In this document: in pieces, positions 7,337-16,071 of the stretch
How the letters are laid out: each line of letters opens with the position of its first letter
Numbering within the stretch: the first letter of the stretch is position 1
The notes under the pieces: model-generated
What the model saw: the letters and a program-made list of their open reading frames with translations, nothing else
What the model was told of the DNA's origin: nothing
Databases searched by the model: none
Assembly: GCA_017415025.1 (NCBI GenBank)
Contig: JAFQJH010000006.1
Coordinates: forward strand, 33,860 to 97,859
From: Clostridia bacterium
Lineage (GTDB): Bacteria; Bacillota; Clostridia; Oscillospirales; Acutalibacteraceae
Length of the DNA stretch: 64,000 nucleotides
Direction of reading: 5' to 3'
Translations under genes and position numbers: made by a program

Positions 7337-8763
7337 AGCTTTATATTAACAATATCTTCCTTTTCAGTATTGCTGCCGATTCCGGCGGCAATATTATTTT
7401 TATCACAGATGATAAAGAGCAGTGTTGCCATAAGTCCGTAGGGCATCGGGCAGAATTCGCCCGGATTAACGAGAGACATCAGGAAAAGACCTGCATAGGA
7501 AATGAAGAGTGTAATATTAAAATGAGTTACTCTCTGCCAGACAGTTTTCATTCTGTTGTAGAACTGATAGCTGAAAGCCGCAACGCCGAGAAGACCGAAG
7601 CTGCCGAGCACCTGGAAGGGTGCGGAATGGTACCAGCACAGCGCAAATTTCGCAGGGTCGTGCACGTCAGTGTTGCCCATATATCCGAGACCTCTGCCGA
7701 AAAGGACGTTGGATTTGAAATCCTCAATCGCACGCGCAATAAGTCCCGAACGGATATCCACGCTTTCAATTCGCAGGATAACGGGAACAAAGAATTCAAT
7801 CAGCGGCTTTGTGAAAAGCGCAAGAATAATAACAACGGCACTCGCGATGAAAACGAGTGTCTTTTTTCTGTTTTTCGGGTCGGAATAAACAACAGCAAAA
7901 AGACAAAGCGCAAGCTCAGCCGCACCGCCGAGCGCACCGCCTCTCGAACCGGTGAAAAGGATTGCTATGTACTGAAGAAATCCGAGGAAAAGGCAGGGAT
8001 ATTTTTTGACGGAAAGGAAGAAGGAAAACGGAAGAGTCAGCATCAGGAAGGTTGAAACGTTATTTCTCCACTGGAAGTCGAGCGGACTCATCTTTTCCAT
8101 AAATCTGTCCCAGAAAACGATGTAATGGTTGATAATCATAAAAACGCAGAAAACGCCGAGCACCGTCATAATTTCGGCAAAGCGGAAGCGCAGGACGTAA
8201 TGCTCGCTCTTCGGCTTGTAGAGCGTGTTCATAATAAAATATACGAGCAACATTCCGATACCCAGACCGAAGGTGTGGTAGAGGGCGGAAAGGTTGAAAT
8301 ATTCGGGTGCGGTAATTTTTCCGAGACCGCCGAGCGTGACGGCAACCGCAACTGCGGCGGCACCCTTCCACGTTTTGCCCCAATCGAGCTTCCTGCGGTA
8401 TACAATCAGGTGGAAAAAGAATGCGACAACGGGAATGGGCACAAGCCACAAAAACGGAAGAAAGAAATCGAACGAATCGTAGCATTGGATTGCGACGGCG
8501 GTTGCCAGCAGAAACGGCAGAAGAGTGGAGATAATATCGTCGCAGAAAACAAGGTTAAAGCAGATGATAAGTCCGAGCACAACTATTGCGTAGCCGAGCA
8601 TCGTGTAGCCGAGTCCCGCAAAAACGGGAAGTCCGCGCATTACGACAAAAGCGGCGGCAATAAGCGCCTGGATAATCATTGCGGTTTTTGAAAGAATAAA
8701 TTTTCTCAGGACGGCAATAGTCGGGCTGAGCGCCATTTTATCTGAAAGTCTCGTCTTGTTCAT
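7333..8763 (-). CDS. O-antigen ligase / polymerase-like membrane protein (Wzy/WaaL family)
   Basis: A 476-residue integral membrane protein with about eleven to twelve hydrophobic segments. A long central loop with FTGSRGGALGG is the typical region of O-antigen ligase-like proteins, which transfer or polymerise glycans on lipid carriers outside the membrane. In a Gram-positive cell the likely role is capsule, teichoic-acid-like or exopolysaccharide assembly; this is inference. GAGAGG precedes the ATG at 8763. No other glycan-assembly genes lie beside it. Confidence 0.75.
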   Translation of the reverse strand: MNKTRLSDKMALSPTIAVLRKFILSKTAMIIQALIAAAFVVMRGLPVFAGLGYTMLGYAIVVLGLIICFNLVFCDDIISTLLPFLLATAVAIQCYDSFDFFLPFLWLVPIPVVAFFFHLIVYRRKLDWGKTWKGAAAVAVAVTLGGLGKITAPEYFNLSALYHTFGLGIGMLLVYFIMNTLYKPKSEHYVLRFRFAEIMTVLGVFCVFMIINHYIVFWDRFMEKMSPLDFQWRNNVSTFLMLTLPFSFFLSVKKYPCLFLGFLQYIAILFTGSRGGALGGAAELALCLFAVVYSDPKNRKKTLVFIASAVVIILALFTKPLIEFFVPVILRIESVDIRSGLIARAIEDFKSNVLFGRGLGYMGNTDVHDPAKFALCWYHSAPFQVLGSFGLLGVAAFSYQFYNRMKTVWQRVTHFNITLFISYAGLFLMSLVNPGEFCPMPYGLMATLLFIICDKNNIAAGIGSNTEKEDIVNIKL

Positions 8764-8878
8764 AATTTACCTCTCCAATGACGGAATTATACTATTATAA
8801 ATATATCATATATTTTTGAAATTAGCAATTATATTTTGATATGTGCGGGTAAATCGATAAAATTTCTTTAGCACAACA

Positions 8879-8906
8879 TTGACAAAAGGCACAAAAATGA
8901 TATAAT
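8879..8906 (+). promoter_or_regulatory. Promoter for the Xaa-Pro peptidase gene
   Basis: TTGACA (8879-8884), 16-nt spacer, TATAAT (8901-8906). Confidence 0.7.
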
Positions 8907-8992
8907 CGCTGACGTAAATGTCAGAATCCCGTTTTTAAAAATGAAAGAATGTTGCGGGCGGCAGGAGCCTGCTTTTTTGAGAGGCGGTTTTT

Positions 8993-10051
8993 ATGTTAAA
9001 CGAACTCATTTCTATGTTACCTAAATCAGCGGACGGTGTTCTTATTGTTTCCGAAACCAACCGCAGATATTTCACCTCCTTCCCGTCAAGTGACGGAATT
9101 CTCCTTGTAACGCGCAAGGGCTCGGTTTTTCTGACCGACAGCCGATATATCGAGGAGGCACAGAATACCGTTAAGTGCTGTGAGGTTGAGGAGCTCAGAA
9201 AGACGTCGGAGCAGTTGCCCGAGCTGTGCAGAAAATTCGGCGTAAGGGTTCTTATGACGGAAAGCGAGAGGCTGACCGTTGCCGAGCTTAACGCTTACCG
9301 CAAAATTCTGAAGGGAATTACGCTTACGACCGTCGGCACGGATAAGATTATCGACAAACTGCGTATGGTCAAGAGTGAAATTGAAATTAAGTCTGTTGTC
9401 AAGGCACAGCGCATCGCGGAAAAAGCACTCGAGCACGTTCTCGGAATGATAAAGGTCGGCGTTACGGAAAGGGAAATCGCTCTCGGGCTTGATTTCTTTA
9501 TGCTTAAAAACGGTGCGCAGGCTGTGTCGTTTGAAACAATAGCGATTTCGGGCGCAAATACGTCAAAGCCGCACGGTGTACCCACGGACAAGAAAATCGA
9601 GCGCGGTGATTTTGTAACAATGGACTTCGGCGCGGTCGTGGACGGCTATCATTCCGATATGACACGCACGGTTGCCGTCGGTGAGGTGAGCGATGAGCAG
9701 GTGCGGGTTTACGAAACCGTGCTTGAGGCACAGATGAAGGCACTTGATACTCTTAAAGCGGGTGTAAAATGCTCGGATGCAGATGCGTGCGCGCGTATAT
9801 ATATATATGAAAAGGGGTACGGCGATTACTTCCGTCATTCTCTCGGTCACGGTGTAGGACTCGAAATTCACGAAAAACCCAATCTTTCGCCGAAATCCGA
9901 TTTAATTTTACAAGAGGGAAATATAGTGACGGTTGAGCCGGGAATCTATATTCCGGGCAAATTTGGCGTCAGAATTGAGGATATGGCAACAATTACAAAA
10001 TTTAGTTGTGAAAATTTAACAAAATTTACAAAGAAATTGGCAATATTATAA
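8993..10051 (+). CDS. Xaa-Pro aminopeptidase, M24 family
   Basis: 352 residues with an N-terminal creatinase-like domain (~1-125) and a C-terminal pita-bread catalytic domain. Metal ligands are visible in MDFGAVVDGYHSDMTRT (two Asp), GHGVGLEIHE (His), VEPGIYI (Glu) and GVRIEDMA (Glu). The enzyme removes N-terminal residues ahead of proline using two Mn or Co ions in the cytosol. GAGGCGG precedes the ATG. In many Firmicutes this gene lies directly upstream of efp; here a dockerin gene stands between them. Codons near 9797-9810 form a short TA dinucleotide run encoding RIYIYE. Confidence 0.92.
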   Translation: MLNELISMLPKSADGVLIVSETNRRYFTSFPSSDGILLVTRKGSVFLTDSRYIEEAQNTVKCCEVEELRKTSEQLPELCRKFGVRVLMTESERLTVAELNAYRKILKGITLTTVGTDKIIDKLRMVKSEIEIKSVVKAQRIAEKALEHVLGMIKVGVTEREIALGLDFFMLKNGAQAVSFETIAISGANTSKPHGVPTDKKIERGDFVTMDFGAVVDGYHSDMTRTVAVGEVSDEQVRVYETVLEAQMKALDTLKAGVKCSDADACARIYIYEKGYGDYFRHSLGHGVGLEIHEKPNLSPKSDLILQEGNIVTVEPGIYIPGKFGVRIEDMATITKFSCENLTKFTKKLAIL

Positions 10052-10054
10052 GTA

Positions 10055-10083
10055 TTGACCAAAAGGTTACAATATGTTACAAT
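10055..10083 (+). promoter_or_regulatory. Promoter with GTTACAAT repeats for the C39-like gene
   Basis: TTGACC (10055-10060), 17-nt spacer and TACAAT (10078-10083). GTTACAAT occurs twice in and after the spacer, and GGTAAC follows in inverted orientation, a possible regulator site. Confidence 0.6.
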
Positions 10084-10149
10084 TGGTAACAGATTGTTTA
10101 AGGTGAATGGGATGTCCTTTGGAGCTCACCTTACGAAAGGAATGTATAA

Positions 10150-11679
10150 ATGACTAAACCCATATCGACAAAAAAGATGATAATGTTTATGCTTTCATTG
10201 GCTGCAACAATCGTCATTTTCTTTGCAATGAGTTTGAGTGCGAGCGCAGCGGCGTATCCGTCAGTTAAACTTGATGTACCCCGAATCAGCCAGACACCGG
10301 GCAGAGGCGACTGTGCGATTGCATCAATGGCTACGGTTGAGGCTTATTGCCACGACCTGCCGTCAGGCGATTATAATTCGAAGGCATATCAGGCTGTTTA
10401 TTCGGCTAACGGCTATTCGATAAGCGCAATGTGGTCGAAGCTTGGCTTCAAGACTATTGAAGGCTTCAGTATGACAACGGCTTATAACCAGCTCAAGACA
10501 GGTTATCCGATCATCGTTCACAGATCATCACAGCATTATTCCGTTATTTACGGTTACACGGGCAGCTCAAGCTACCTTGAGCTTTCAGGCTTCCTTGTTG
10601 TTGACGTTGACGACTCTTACAACAGCAAGACCGCTTACTTCACTCTCGATAAGTGGAGAAGAAGCGGCTCGCTCGACAGAATGGTTATCCGTCAGGACGG
10701 ACTTGCCGTCAGCACAAATAAGCTTAAGATTACAACAAATCATCCTGCAAAGGAAACAGCAAAGGGTGAAAGCTTCACTCCTTACGGCAAAATTGTTTCC
10801 GATTGCAATATTACGAGCGTTTCCGTTTCCGTAAACAATGCGGCGGGCGCACAGAAGCAGTATTATTCGGCAAAACCGAATGCAACAAGCTTCAATCTCT
10901 CAAAGGCAATTTCAAGCATTAAGATTTCCGAGCTTCCGACAGGCACATACACCTATTGGATAACGGCAAAGGATTCTTCGGGAGACGTTCAGTCCTATAA
11001 ATATACCTTCACAATCGGCAATTACAAGGCTCCGAGTATTAATATTACAGAGGTTTCCTACAAGGCGATTGTCAAGGCTTCACCCTCACTTAATCTCAGA
11101 ACGGGTGCAGGACTTGAGTACGACGTAATCACATCCATTCCCCAGAACGAGGTTATCAGCGTTTCTGCTGAATGCAACGGTTGGGCAAAGGTTTCTTACA
11201 GCGGAAAAGTCGGCTGGGTTTCAATGGAATACATTGAAAAGTATGCCGAAAATCCCGACATCAATCAGTCTCCGTCAACTCCGTCTGTTCCCGACACCTT
11301 CGCGAGCTACTACGCTCGTCTGAAGTCGAACGGAGAGCTTAAGGAAAAGGCAAACGTTTTTGCAGCAACAGTTGCAAGCGTTCCCGCGAAAACCGTTGTT
11401 AAGGTAATCGGCGAATCCGACGGTTGGATAAAATTCGCTTACAAGGGTGTTGTCGGCTGGATGCGTAAAAATGCATTCGTTACAAGCCTTGGCGACCTCA
11501 ACGGCAGCGGTACGGTGAATTCCGCAGATGCGCTTATTATCCTCAGCGCAACAACAGGTGCTTACAGCCTTAACGATTCACAGAAGACAGCGGCTGACTT
11601 CAACGGCGACGGCAGGGTTAATTCAATCGATGCCCTCACTGTTTTGCAGGTATCAGCAGGCGCATATAAATTTGATTAA
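10150..11679 (+). CDS. Secreted C39-like cysteine peptidase with two SH3b domains and a type I dockerin
   Basis: A signal peptide ends near SLSASAAAYPS (residue ~35). Residues ~40-180 are a C39-like papain-fold domain: GDCAIASM holds the probable nucleophile Cys, and HRSSQHYSVIYGY the His. A linker and beta-rich domain (~200-295) is followed by two bacterial SH3 repeats (~305-370 and ~383-445; the first contains LNLRTGAGLEYDV). The last 62 residues are a dockerin with two calcium-binding repeats, LNGSGTVNSADAL and FNGDGRVNSIDAL. A dockerin implies attachment to a cohesin scaffold outside the cell; the SH3 repeats suggest peptidoglycan or protein contact. Peptide cleavage in a cellulosome-like complex is inferred. 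No cohesin gene is in this window. A clean terminator follows. Confidence 0.85.
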   Translation: MTKPISTKKMIMFMLSLAATIVIFFAMSLSASAAAYPSVKLDVPRISQTPGRGDCAIASMATVEAYCHDLPSGDYNSKAYQAVYSANGYSISAMWSKLGFKTIEGFSMTTAYNQLKTGYPIIVHRSSQHYSVIYGYTGSSSYLELSGFLVVDVDDSYNSKTAYFTLDKWRRSGSLDRMVIRQDGLAVSTNKLKITTNHPAKETAKGESFTPYGKIVSDCNITSVSVSVNNAAGAQKQYYSAKPNATSFNLSKAISSIKISELPTGTYTYWITAKDSSGDVQSYKYTFTIGNYKAPSINITEVSYKAIVKASPSLNLRTGAGLEYDVITSIPQNEVISVSAECNGWAKVSYSGKVGWVSMEYIEKYAENPDINQSPSTPSVPDTFASYYARLKSNGELKEKANVFAATVASVPAKTVVKVIGESDGWIKFAYKGVVGWMRKNAFVTSLGDLNGSGTVNSADALIILSATTGAYSLNDSQKTAADFNGDGRVNSIDALTVLQVSAGAYKFD

Positions 11680-11683
11680 TGAT

Positions 11684-11720
11684 TAAAAGCCCGTTTTTTT
11701 ACGGGCTTTTATTGTTTTTA
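11684..11720 (+). terminator. Terminator after the dockerin gene
   Basis: AAAGCCCGT pairs with ACGGGCTTT around a T-rich loop, followed by a T-rich tract. Confidence 0.85.
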
Positions 11721-11731
11721 TATGAAAACAC

Positions 11732-11760
11732 TTGAAAAAGCAATCAAAATGGTATAAAAT
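11732..11760 (+). promoter_or_regulatory. Probable promoter of the efp operon
   Basis: TTGAAA (11732-11737), 17-nt spacer and TAAAAT (11755-11760). Confidence 0.45.
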
Positions 11761-11837
11761 AATAATGTTTAAAAATATGTCGGGGCTGTTCATTCCGCCT
11801 CGTGTATATCAAGAAACAAAAACGGAGGAATAACAGT

Positions 11838-12395
11838 ATGGTTTCAGCAGGTGATTTCAGAAACGGTGTAACATTTGAAGAGGACGGCAACGTTCTTCAG
11901 GTTGTGGAGTTCCAGCACGTTAAGCCCGGTAAGGGTGCTGCTTTCGTAAGAACAAAGACAAAGAACGTTCTTACAGGCGCTGTAACAGAAAAGAGCTACA
12001 ACCCCTCAGCAAAGTTCCCGACAGCTTTTATTGAAAGAAAGGATATGGAATATTCTTATAGCGACGGCGGTCTCTACTACTTTATGGATCAGGAGACTTA
12101 CGAGCTCGAGCCCATCAACGAGTCTGACCTTTCCGACAACTTCAAGTTCGTTAAGGACGGTATGGTTTGTAAGGTTCTTTCTTACAAGGGTAAGGTTTTC
12201 GGTGTTGAGCCGCCGACATTCGTAGAGCTTGAGGTTACAAAGACAGACCCCGGCTTCAAGGGTGACACAGCTACCAACACAACAAAGCCCGCTACACTTG
12301 AAACAGGTGCAGAGGTTAAGGTTCCTCTCTTCATCGAAGAGGGCGAAAAGATTCAGATCGACACACGTACAGGCGAATATCTCGGCAGAGCATAA
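11838..12395 (+). CDS. efp: Translation elongation factor P
   Basis: 185 residues, full family length, starting [17 protein letters not shown]. The start at 11838 has ACGGAGGAA eight bases upstream; an upstream in-frame extension lacks such a site. Three beta-barrel domains are recognisable, with the modification loop [12 protein letters not shown] at residues 27-38, so Lys32 sits at the tip where beta-lysine or other groups are attached in other bacteria. EF-P binds between the P and E sites and relieves stalling at polyproline. First gene of an operon with the acidic Cys-rich protein, NUDIX hydrolase and Maf. Confidence 0.97.
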   Translation: MVSAGDFRNGVTFEEDGNVLQVVEFQHVKPGKGAAFVRTKTKNVLTGAVTEKSYNPSAKFPTAFIERKDMEYSYSDGGLYYFMDQETYELEPINESDLSDNFKFVKDGMVCKVLSYKGKVFGVEPPTFVELEVTKTDPGFKGDTATNTTKPATLETGAEVKVPLFIEEGEKIQIDTRTGEYLGRA

Positions 12396-12432
12396 TTGCC
12401 GTACTCATTCTATTTGAAAGGACGATTTTACA

Positions 12433-12864
12433 ATGATGACAGTTACAGAAAAGGCTGCATATCTTAAGGGCCTTGCAGAGATGGCACATCTCGACGCTGA
12501 AAAGGACGAGGTTAAGCTCATCAAGGCTATGGTAGATACTATCGAGGAAATGGCTCTCACAATCGCTGACCTTGAGGACGAAATCGCAATGCTCGAAGAG
12601 CTTGTTGATGAAATCGACGAGGATCTCGGCGACGTTGAAGAGTATGTTTTCGACGAGGATGATTGCGACTGCGATTGCTGTGACGACGATTGCGATTGCT
12701 GCTGCGATGATGACTACGTTGAGGTTGAGTGCCCTGCTTGCGGCGAGATCATCTGTCTTGATGACAGCGTTCTCGACGAGGAGTCAATCCTTTGCCCCGC
12801 TTGCGGCGAGACACTCGAGTTTGAGTTCGATTGCGACTGCGATTGCGATTGCGACGAAGACTGA
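12433..12864 (+). CDS. Acidic zinc-ribbon protein with Asp/Cys repeats (CD1247-like)
   Basis: 143 residues. Residues 1-60 form an amphipathic helical, probably coiled-coil domain (LAEMAHLDAEKDEVKLIKAM) as in the N-terminal domain named after Clostridioides CD1247. Then come a stretch of alternating Asp and Cys (DCDCDCC type), a zinc-ribbon-like segment with CPACGE twice (about residues 100-125) and a second Asp/Cys tail. The many cysteines suggest zinc or other metal binding. The partner gene efp is a common neighbour in Clostridia, suggesting a link to translation, but the function is unknown. The start could also be the second ATG at 12436. Confidence 0.8.
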   Translation: MMTVTEKAAYLKGLAEMAHLDAEKDEVKLIKAMVDTIEEMALTIADLEDEIAMLEELVDEIDEDLGDVEEYVFDEDDCDCDCCDDDCDCCCDDDYVEVECPACGEIICLDDSVLDEESILCPACGETLEFEFDCDCDCDCDED

Positions 12865-12883
12865 TTTAAAAAGAAGTAAAATT

Positions 12884-12914
12884 TGTGGCACACACCGAAA
12901 GGTAGTGTGCCACA
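12884..12914 (+). other. mRNA hairpin between the acidic protein and NUDIX genes
   Basis: TGTGGCACAC (12884-12893) pairs perfectly with GTGTGCCACA (12905-12914). No T run follows, so it is more likely an mRNA processing or stability structure than a terminator. Confidence 0.6.
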
Positions 12915-12936
12915 GTTATATAACGGAGACAGAGCT

Positions 12937-13482
12937 ATGAATCTTGATGAAAAAATCGTTAAGAAAAATTATATTTACAAAGGAAAAATAATCAACGTCC
13001 GCCGTGACGATGCCGAGCTTCCGAACGGAAAGCCGTGCATACGCGAGGTGGTCGAGCATCCGGGCGGAGTCTGCGTTGCGGCGCTTACGGATGAAAACGA
13101 GCTTTTGTTCGTGCGACAGTTCCGCTATCCGTATATGGAGGTTATTGCAGAGCTTCCCGCGGGCAAGCTTGAAATCGGAGAGGACCCGTTCGAAAGCGGA
13201 AAGCGCGAGCTCGAGGAAGAGGCGGGATGCGTTGCGAAAACATACCGCGATCTCGGCAAGTTTTATCCCACTCCGGGATATTGCGGAGAGATTATCCACC
13301 TCTATGCCGCAAAAGACCTTGAATTTACAAAGCAGAATCTTGATGAAGACGAGTTCCTGAATGTTGAGCGAATACCTCTTGATAAGGCTGTTGAAATGGT
13401 GCTTAACAACGAGCTCCGCGACGGTAAAACTCAGGCGGCGGTGCTTAAGGTCAAGATGCTTCGCGATAAGGGGTTGTGGTGA
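12937..13482 (+). CDS. NUDIX hydrolase, ADP-ribose pyrophosphatase type
   Basis: 181 residues starting [14 protein letters not shown] after CGGAG. The NUDIX box is spread over residues ~78-100 ([18 protein letters not shown]), with the REL-EE metal-binding glutamates. The domain before it ([22 protein letters not shown]) is typical of ADP-ribose pyrophosphatases, which split ADP-ribose into AMP and ribose 5-phosphate in the cytosol. Its stop overlaps the start of maf (TGATG), so the two are translationally coupled. Confidence 0.92.
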   Translation: MNLDEKIVKKNYIYKGKIINVRRDDAELPNGKPCIREVVEHPGGVCVAALTDENELLFVRQFRYPYMEVIAELPAGKLEIGEDPFESGKRELEEEAGCVAKTYRDLGKFYPTPGYCGEIIHLYAAKDLEFTKQNLDEDEFLNVERIPLDKAVEMVLNNELRDGKTQAAVLKVKMLRDKGLW

Positions 13483-14039
13483 TGGCGGATATTATTCTTG
13501 CTTCGGCTTCACCGCGCAGACGTGAGCTTCTTGCACTTGCAGGTGTTGACTTTGCCGTGAAGGTTGCCGACGTTGAGGAGGTTATTCCCGAAAACGCAAG
13601 CCCCGACGAGGTTGTAAAATCCCTTGCGATACAGAAGGCGAGTGCGGTTGCACAGGAAAATCCCGACAGCATTGTTATCGGCTCTGACACGGTTGTTGCG
13701 CTTGACGGTGTTATCCTCGGTAAACCGAGGGATGAAGAGGATGCCGTTCGTATGCTGAAAACGCTTTCGGGCAGGAGCCACACGGTTTATACGGGAGTTG
13801 CGATAATTCACGGAGAAAAAACCAGTAATTTCTGCGAAGCGACCGAGGTTGTTTTTAACAGCCTGACGGATGAAGAAATCCGCAATTACGTTGCCACAAA
13901 AGAACCTATGGATAAGGCCGGAGCTTACGGCATTCAGGGTAAGGGCTGTGTGCTTGTTGAAAAAATTGTCGGTGATTACTTCAATGTTGTCGGCCTCCCC
14001 GTGTCGAGAGTTTATAGGGAATTAAAAAGCTTTATATAA
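13482..14039 (+). CDS. maf: Maf-family nucleoside triphosphate pyrophosphatase
   Basis: 185 residues. The ATG at 13482 overlaps the NUDIX stop codon and is preferred over upstream GTG codons. [13 protein letters not shown] at the N terminus is the phosphate-binding Maf signature; VIGSDTVV (residue ~67) holds the catalytic Asp; [11 protein letters not shown] is the third conserved block. Maf proteins hydrolyse dTTP, UTP or modified nucleotides to the monophosphate and PPi, a house-cleaning role that matches its NUDIX neighbour. Ends in a hairpin shared with the convergent phosphatase gene. Confidence 0.95.
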   Translation: MADIILASASPRRRELLALAGVDFAVKVADVEEVIPENASPDEVVKSLAIQKASAVAQENPDSIVIGSDTVVALDGVILGKPRDEEDAVRMLKTLSGRSHTVYTGVAIIHGEKTSNFCEATEVVFNSLTDEEIRNYVATKEPMDKAGAYGIQGKGCVLVEKIVGDYFNVVGLPVSRVYRELKSFI

Positions 14040-14045
14040 ATGAAG

Positions 14046-14072
14046 AAAGAGCCTTGGTTTTCAAGGCTCTTT
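14046..14072. terminator. Bidirectional terminator between maf and the protein-tyrosine phosphatase
   Basis: AAGAGCCTTG pairs with CAAGGCTCTT. The last codons and stop of the minus-strand gene lie inside the hairpin. Confidence 0.7.
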
Positions 14073-14528
14073 AATCGTTTTCAGCAGTTCTGTACACCCC
14101 TCCAGCACATCGCGGTAGGTCACGTCAAAGCTACGTGTGTACCACGGGTCGGCAACATCGCCGCCGCGGTTTGTATAGTCCATAAGCTTACGGATTTTAC
14201 CCTCGGGGTCGCCGCCTAAAATTCGGTGCATATTGCGTATGTTCGCGCTGTCCATACCGATAAAAAGGTCGTACTTGTCGTAATCGTCCTTTTTGAGTTG
14301 AACCGCGCGCTTGCCTTCGCACGAAATTCCGTGCTTTGCAAGCTCTGCCTTTGCGGGCGGGTAGACGGGATTGCCTACACCGTTCCATATTTCCTCTGTG
14401 CTGGTTGCCGAGGAAAGGATGAGAAAATCCTTTTCCTTTCCCTGCTTTTTTACAAGGTCTTTCATTATAAATTCCGCCATCGGCGAACGGCAGATGTTGC
14501 CGTGACAAACGAACATTATTTTTAACAT
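14061..14528 (-). CDS. Low-molecular-weight protein-tyrosine phosphatase
   Basis: 155 residues from the ATG at 14528, with GGAG seven bases upstream. MFVCHGNICRSPMAEF is the CX5R(S/T) active-site loop, holding the nucleophile Cys and phosphate-binding Arg. The general-acid Asp lies in DVADPWYTRSFD near residue 128. These enzymes remove phosphate from tyrosine, or from arginine in some Firmicutes; the residue after CHGN is Ile, the position that tunes this choice, so the preference is not settled here. Convergent with maf and downstream of the M18 operon terminator. Confidence 0.92.
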   Translation of the reverse strand: MLKIMFVCHGNICRSPMAEFIMKDLVKKQGKEKDFLILSSATSTEEIWNGVGNPVYPPAKAELAKHGISCEGKRAVQLKKDDYDKYDLFIGMDSANIRNMHRILGGDPEGKIRKLMDYTNRGGDVADPWYTRSFDVTYRDVLEGCTELLKTIKEP

Positions 14529-14543
14529 ACTTTTCTCCAATAT

Positions 14544-14578
14544 AAAAGCGAGTAACGGAAAACCCGTTGCCCGCTTTT
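14544..14578 (-). terminator. Terminator of the minus-strand prfA-M18 gene cluster
   Basis: Imperfect hairpin of AAAGCG/CGCTTT and AACGG/CCGTT, with T-rich sequence on the minus-strand downstream side. Confidence 0.6.
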
Positions 14579-14584
14579 TGATTT

Positions 14585-15991
14585 TTATGCCTTAAAGAAT
14601 GCGGAAACAGCCTTGTTTGTCATATAGACATCGAGCTTTGATACGACCTCATAAGGTGAGTGCATTGAAAGCACGGGAATACCGACATCGACAACATCAA
14701 TGTCAAGGTTTGCTACGTACTTTGCAACAGTTCCGCCGCCGCCTGCATCAACCGCACCGAGCTCACCCATCTGCCAGCAGACATCTGCGTTGTTGAAAAT
14801 TCTTGTAACCTCGCCTACAAATTCTGCACTTGCGTCGGATGTGCCGCCCTTTCCGCCTGAGCCTGTGTACTTTGTTACAACAATGCCCTTGTTGATATAT
14901 GCGGAATTTGCACTCTCAAAGGGTGAGGGGAAGGTCGGGTCGAAAGCCGCATTAACGTCAGCGGAAAGGCACTTTGACTTTGAAAGCGCATCTCTGCCCA
15001 TAAGACCCTCCATTCTTGCAAGGTCTGCGATAAAGTATCGAAGATATGATGACTGAAGACCTGTGTTACCGTCAGAGCCGGTTTCTTCCTTGTCTGCAAA
15101 AACGGCAACAGCCGTATGCTCGGGAGCATCCTCAAGGTCGAGGATTGCCATAAGCTCGGGATATGCGCAGACACGGTCGTCGTGGCCGTAACCGCCGATA
15201 AGGCTGCGGTCAAAGCCGATGTCGTTGACCTTTGCCGCGGGAACCATTTCGATTTCAGCCGTGAGGAAGTCCTCCTCGACAATGCCGTATTTATCGTTGA
15301 GCATCTTGAGAATGTTGAGCTTTACGAGCTCGCTGCCCGAATCTGCCTTGAACGGAAGTGAGCCGACAACAACGTTGAGCTCCTCGCCCTTGATGCCCTG
15401 ACCGAGCTTTCTTTCGCTCTGCTCGCGTGCAAGGTGCGGAAGAAGGTCAGTGATGATGAACTGGGGCTCGCCCTCTTTTTCACCGATATTGATTTCAACT
15501 TCCGTGCCGTCCTTGCGGACAATAACACCGTGCATTGAAAGGGGCACTGTCGGCCACTGATATTTTCTGATTCCGCCGTAATAGTGGGTTTTGAGAAGAG
15601 CGATTTCGCTTGCCTCGTAAAGCGGATTCGGCTTGAGGTCAACTCTCGGGGAGTCGATATGAGCCGCCGCGATGTGAGCACCCTCGCCGATGCTCTTTTT
15701 GCCGATTACTGCAAGAATAACAGCCTTTTTGCGGTTAAGGTAGTAAACCTTATCGCCTGCATTGTACTTTGCGAACTTATCAAATTCAACAAAGCCTCTC
15801 TTTTTTGCCTCCTCGACGATGAAAGCCGCAACCTCGCGTTCGGTTTTGTTATCGTTGAGGAATTTTTTATAGCCCTCTGCAAAATCCATTGCTTTTTGCA
15901 TTTCCGCGTCGTCAATCACCTTGGCGGCGTGTTTTTTGTTCATAAAAAGTTTTTCCTGAAGAAGCTGAACCTCTGTCTTTTCTTCGCTCAT
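14585..15991 (-). CDS. M18 family aspartyl aminopeptidase
   Basis: 468 residues. The start at 15991 follows AGGAGGAC. Zinc-site motifs are AAHIDSPRVDLKPNPLYE (His and Asp) near residue 113, FADKEETGSDGNTG (catalytic Glu and ligand Glu), and SMHSPYEVVSKLD near the C terminus (His). M18 enzymes are cytosolic zinc aminopeptidases, often dodecameric tetrahedra, that prefer acidic N-terminal residues. Last gene of the minus-strand cluster that begins at DUF951; about 80 bases separate it from the Sua5-CoaE gene, enough for a separate promoter that I could not define. Confidence 0.93.
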   Translation of the reverse strand: MSEEKTEVQLLQEKLFMNKKHAAKVIDDAEMQKAMDFAEGYKKFLNDNKTEREVAAFIVEEAKKRGFVEFDKFAKYNAGDKVYYLNRKKAVILAVIGKKSIGEGAHIAAAHIDSPRVDLKPNPLYEASEIALLKTHYYGGIRKYQWPTVPLSMHGVIVRKDGTEVEINIGEKEGEPQFIITDLLPHLAREQSERKLGQGIKGEELNVVVGSLPFKADSGSELVKLNILKMLNDKYGIVEEDFLTAEIEMVPAAKVNDIGFDRSLIGGYGHDDRVCAYPELMAILDLEDAPEHTAVAVFADKEETGSDGNTGLQSSYLRYFIADLARMEGLMGRDALSKSKCLSADVNAAFDPTFPSPFESANSAYINKGIVVTKYTGSGGKGGTSDASAEFVGEVTRIFNNADVCWQMGELGAVDAGGGGTVAKYVANLDIDVVDVGIPVLSMHSPYEVVSKLDVYMTNKAVSAFFKA

Positions 15992-16071
15992 TTCGAGTCC
16001 TCCTGACATTTATTGATTAAAAGATATATTATATTACGTTGCGCTTTGACAACTTACGCGACGGGTCGGGA

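Noticed and set aside
9797-9812. TA dinucleotide run as a phase-variation tract
   Set aside because: Short and inside a conserved peptidase coding region; nothing else suggests slippage.
12655-12720. GATTGCGACTGC-like direct repeats as a possible CRISPR or tandem array
   Set aside because: They lie in frame and encode Asp-Cys repeats of a protein; there are no spacers.
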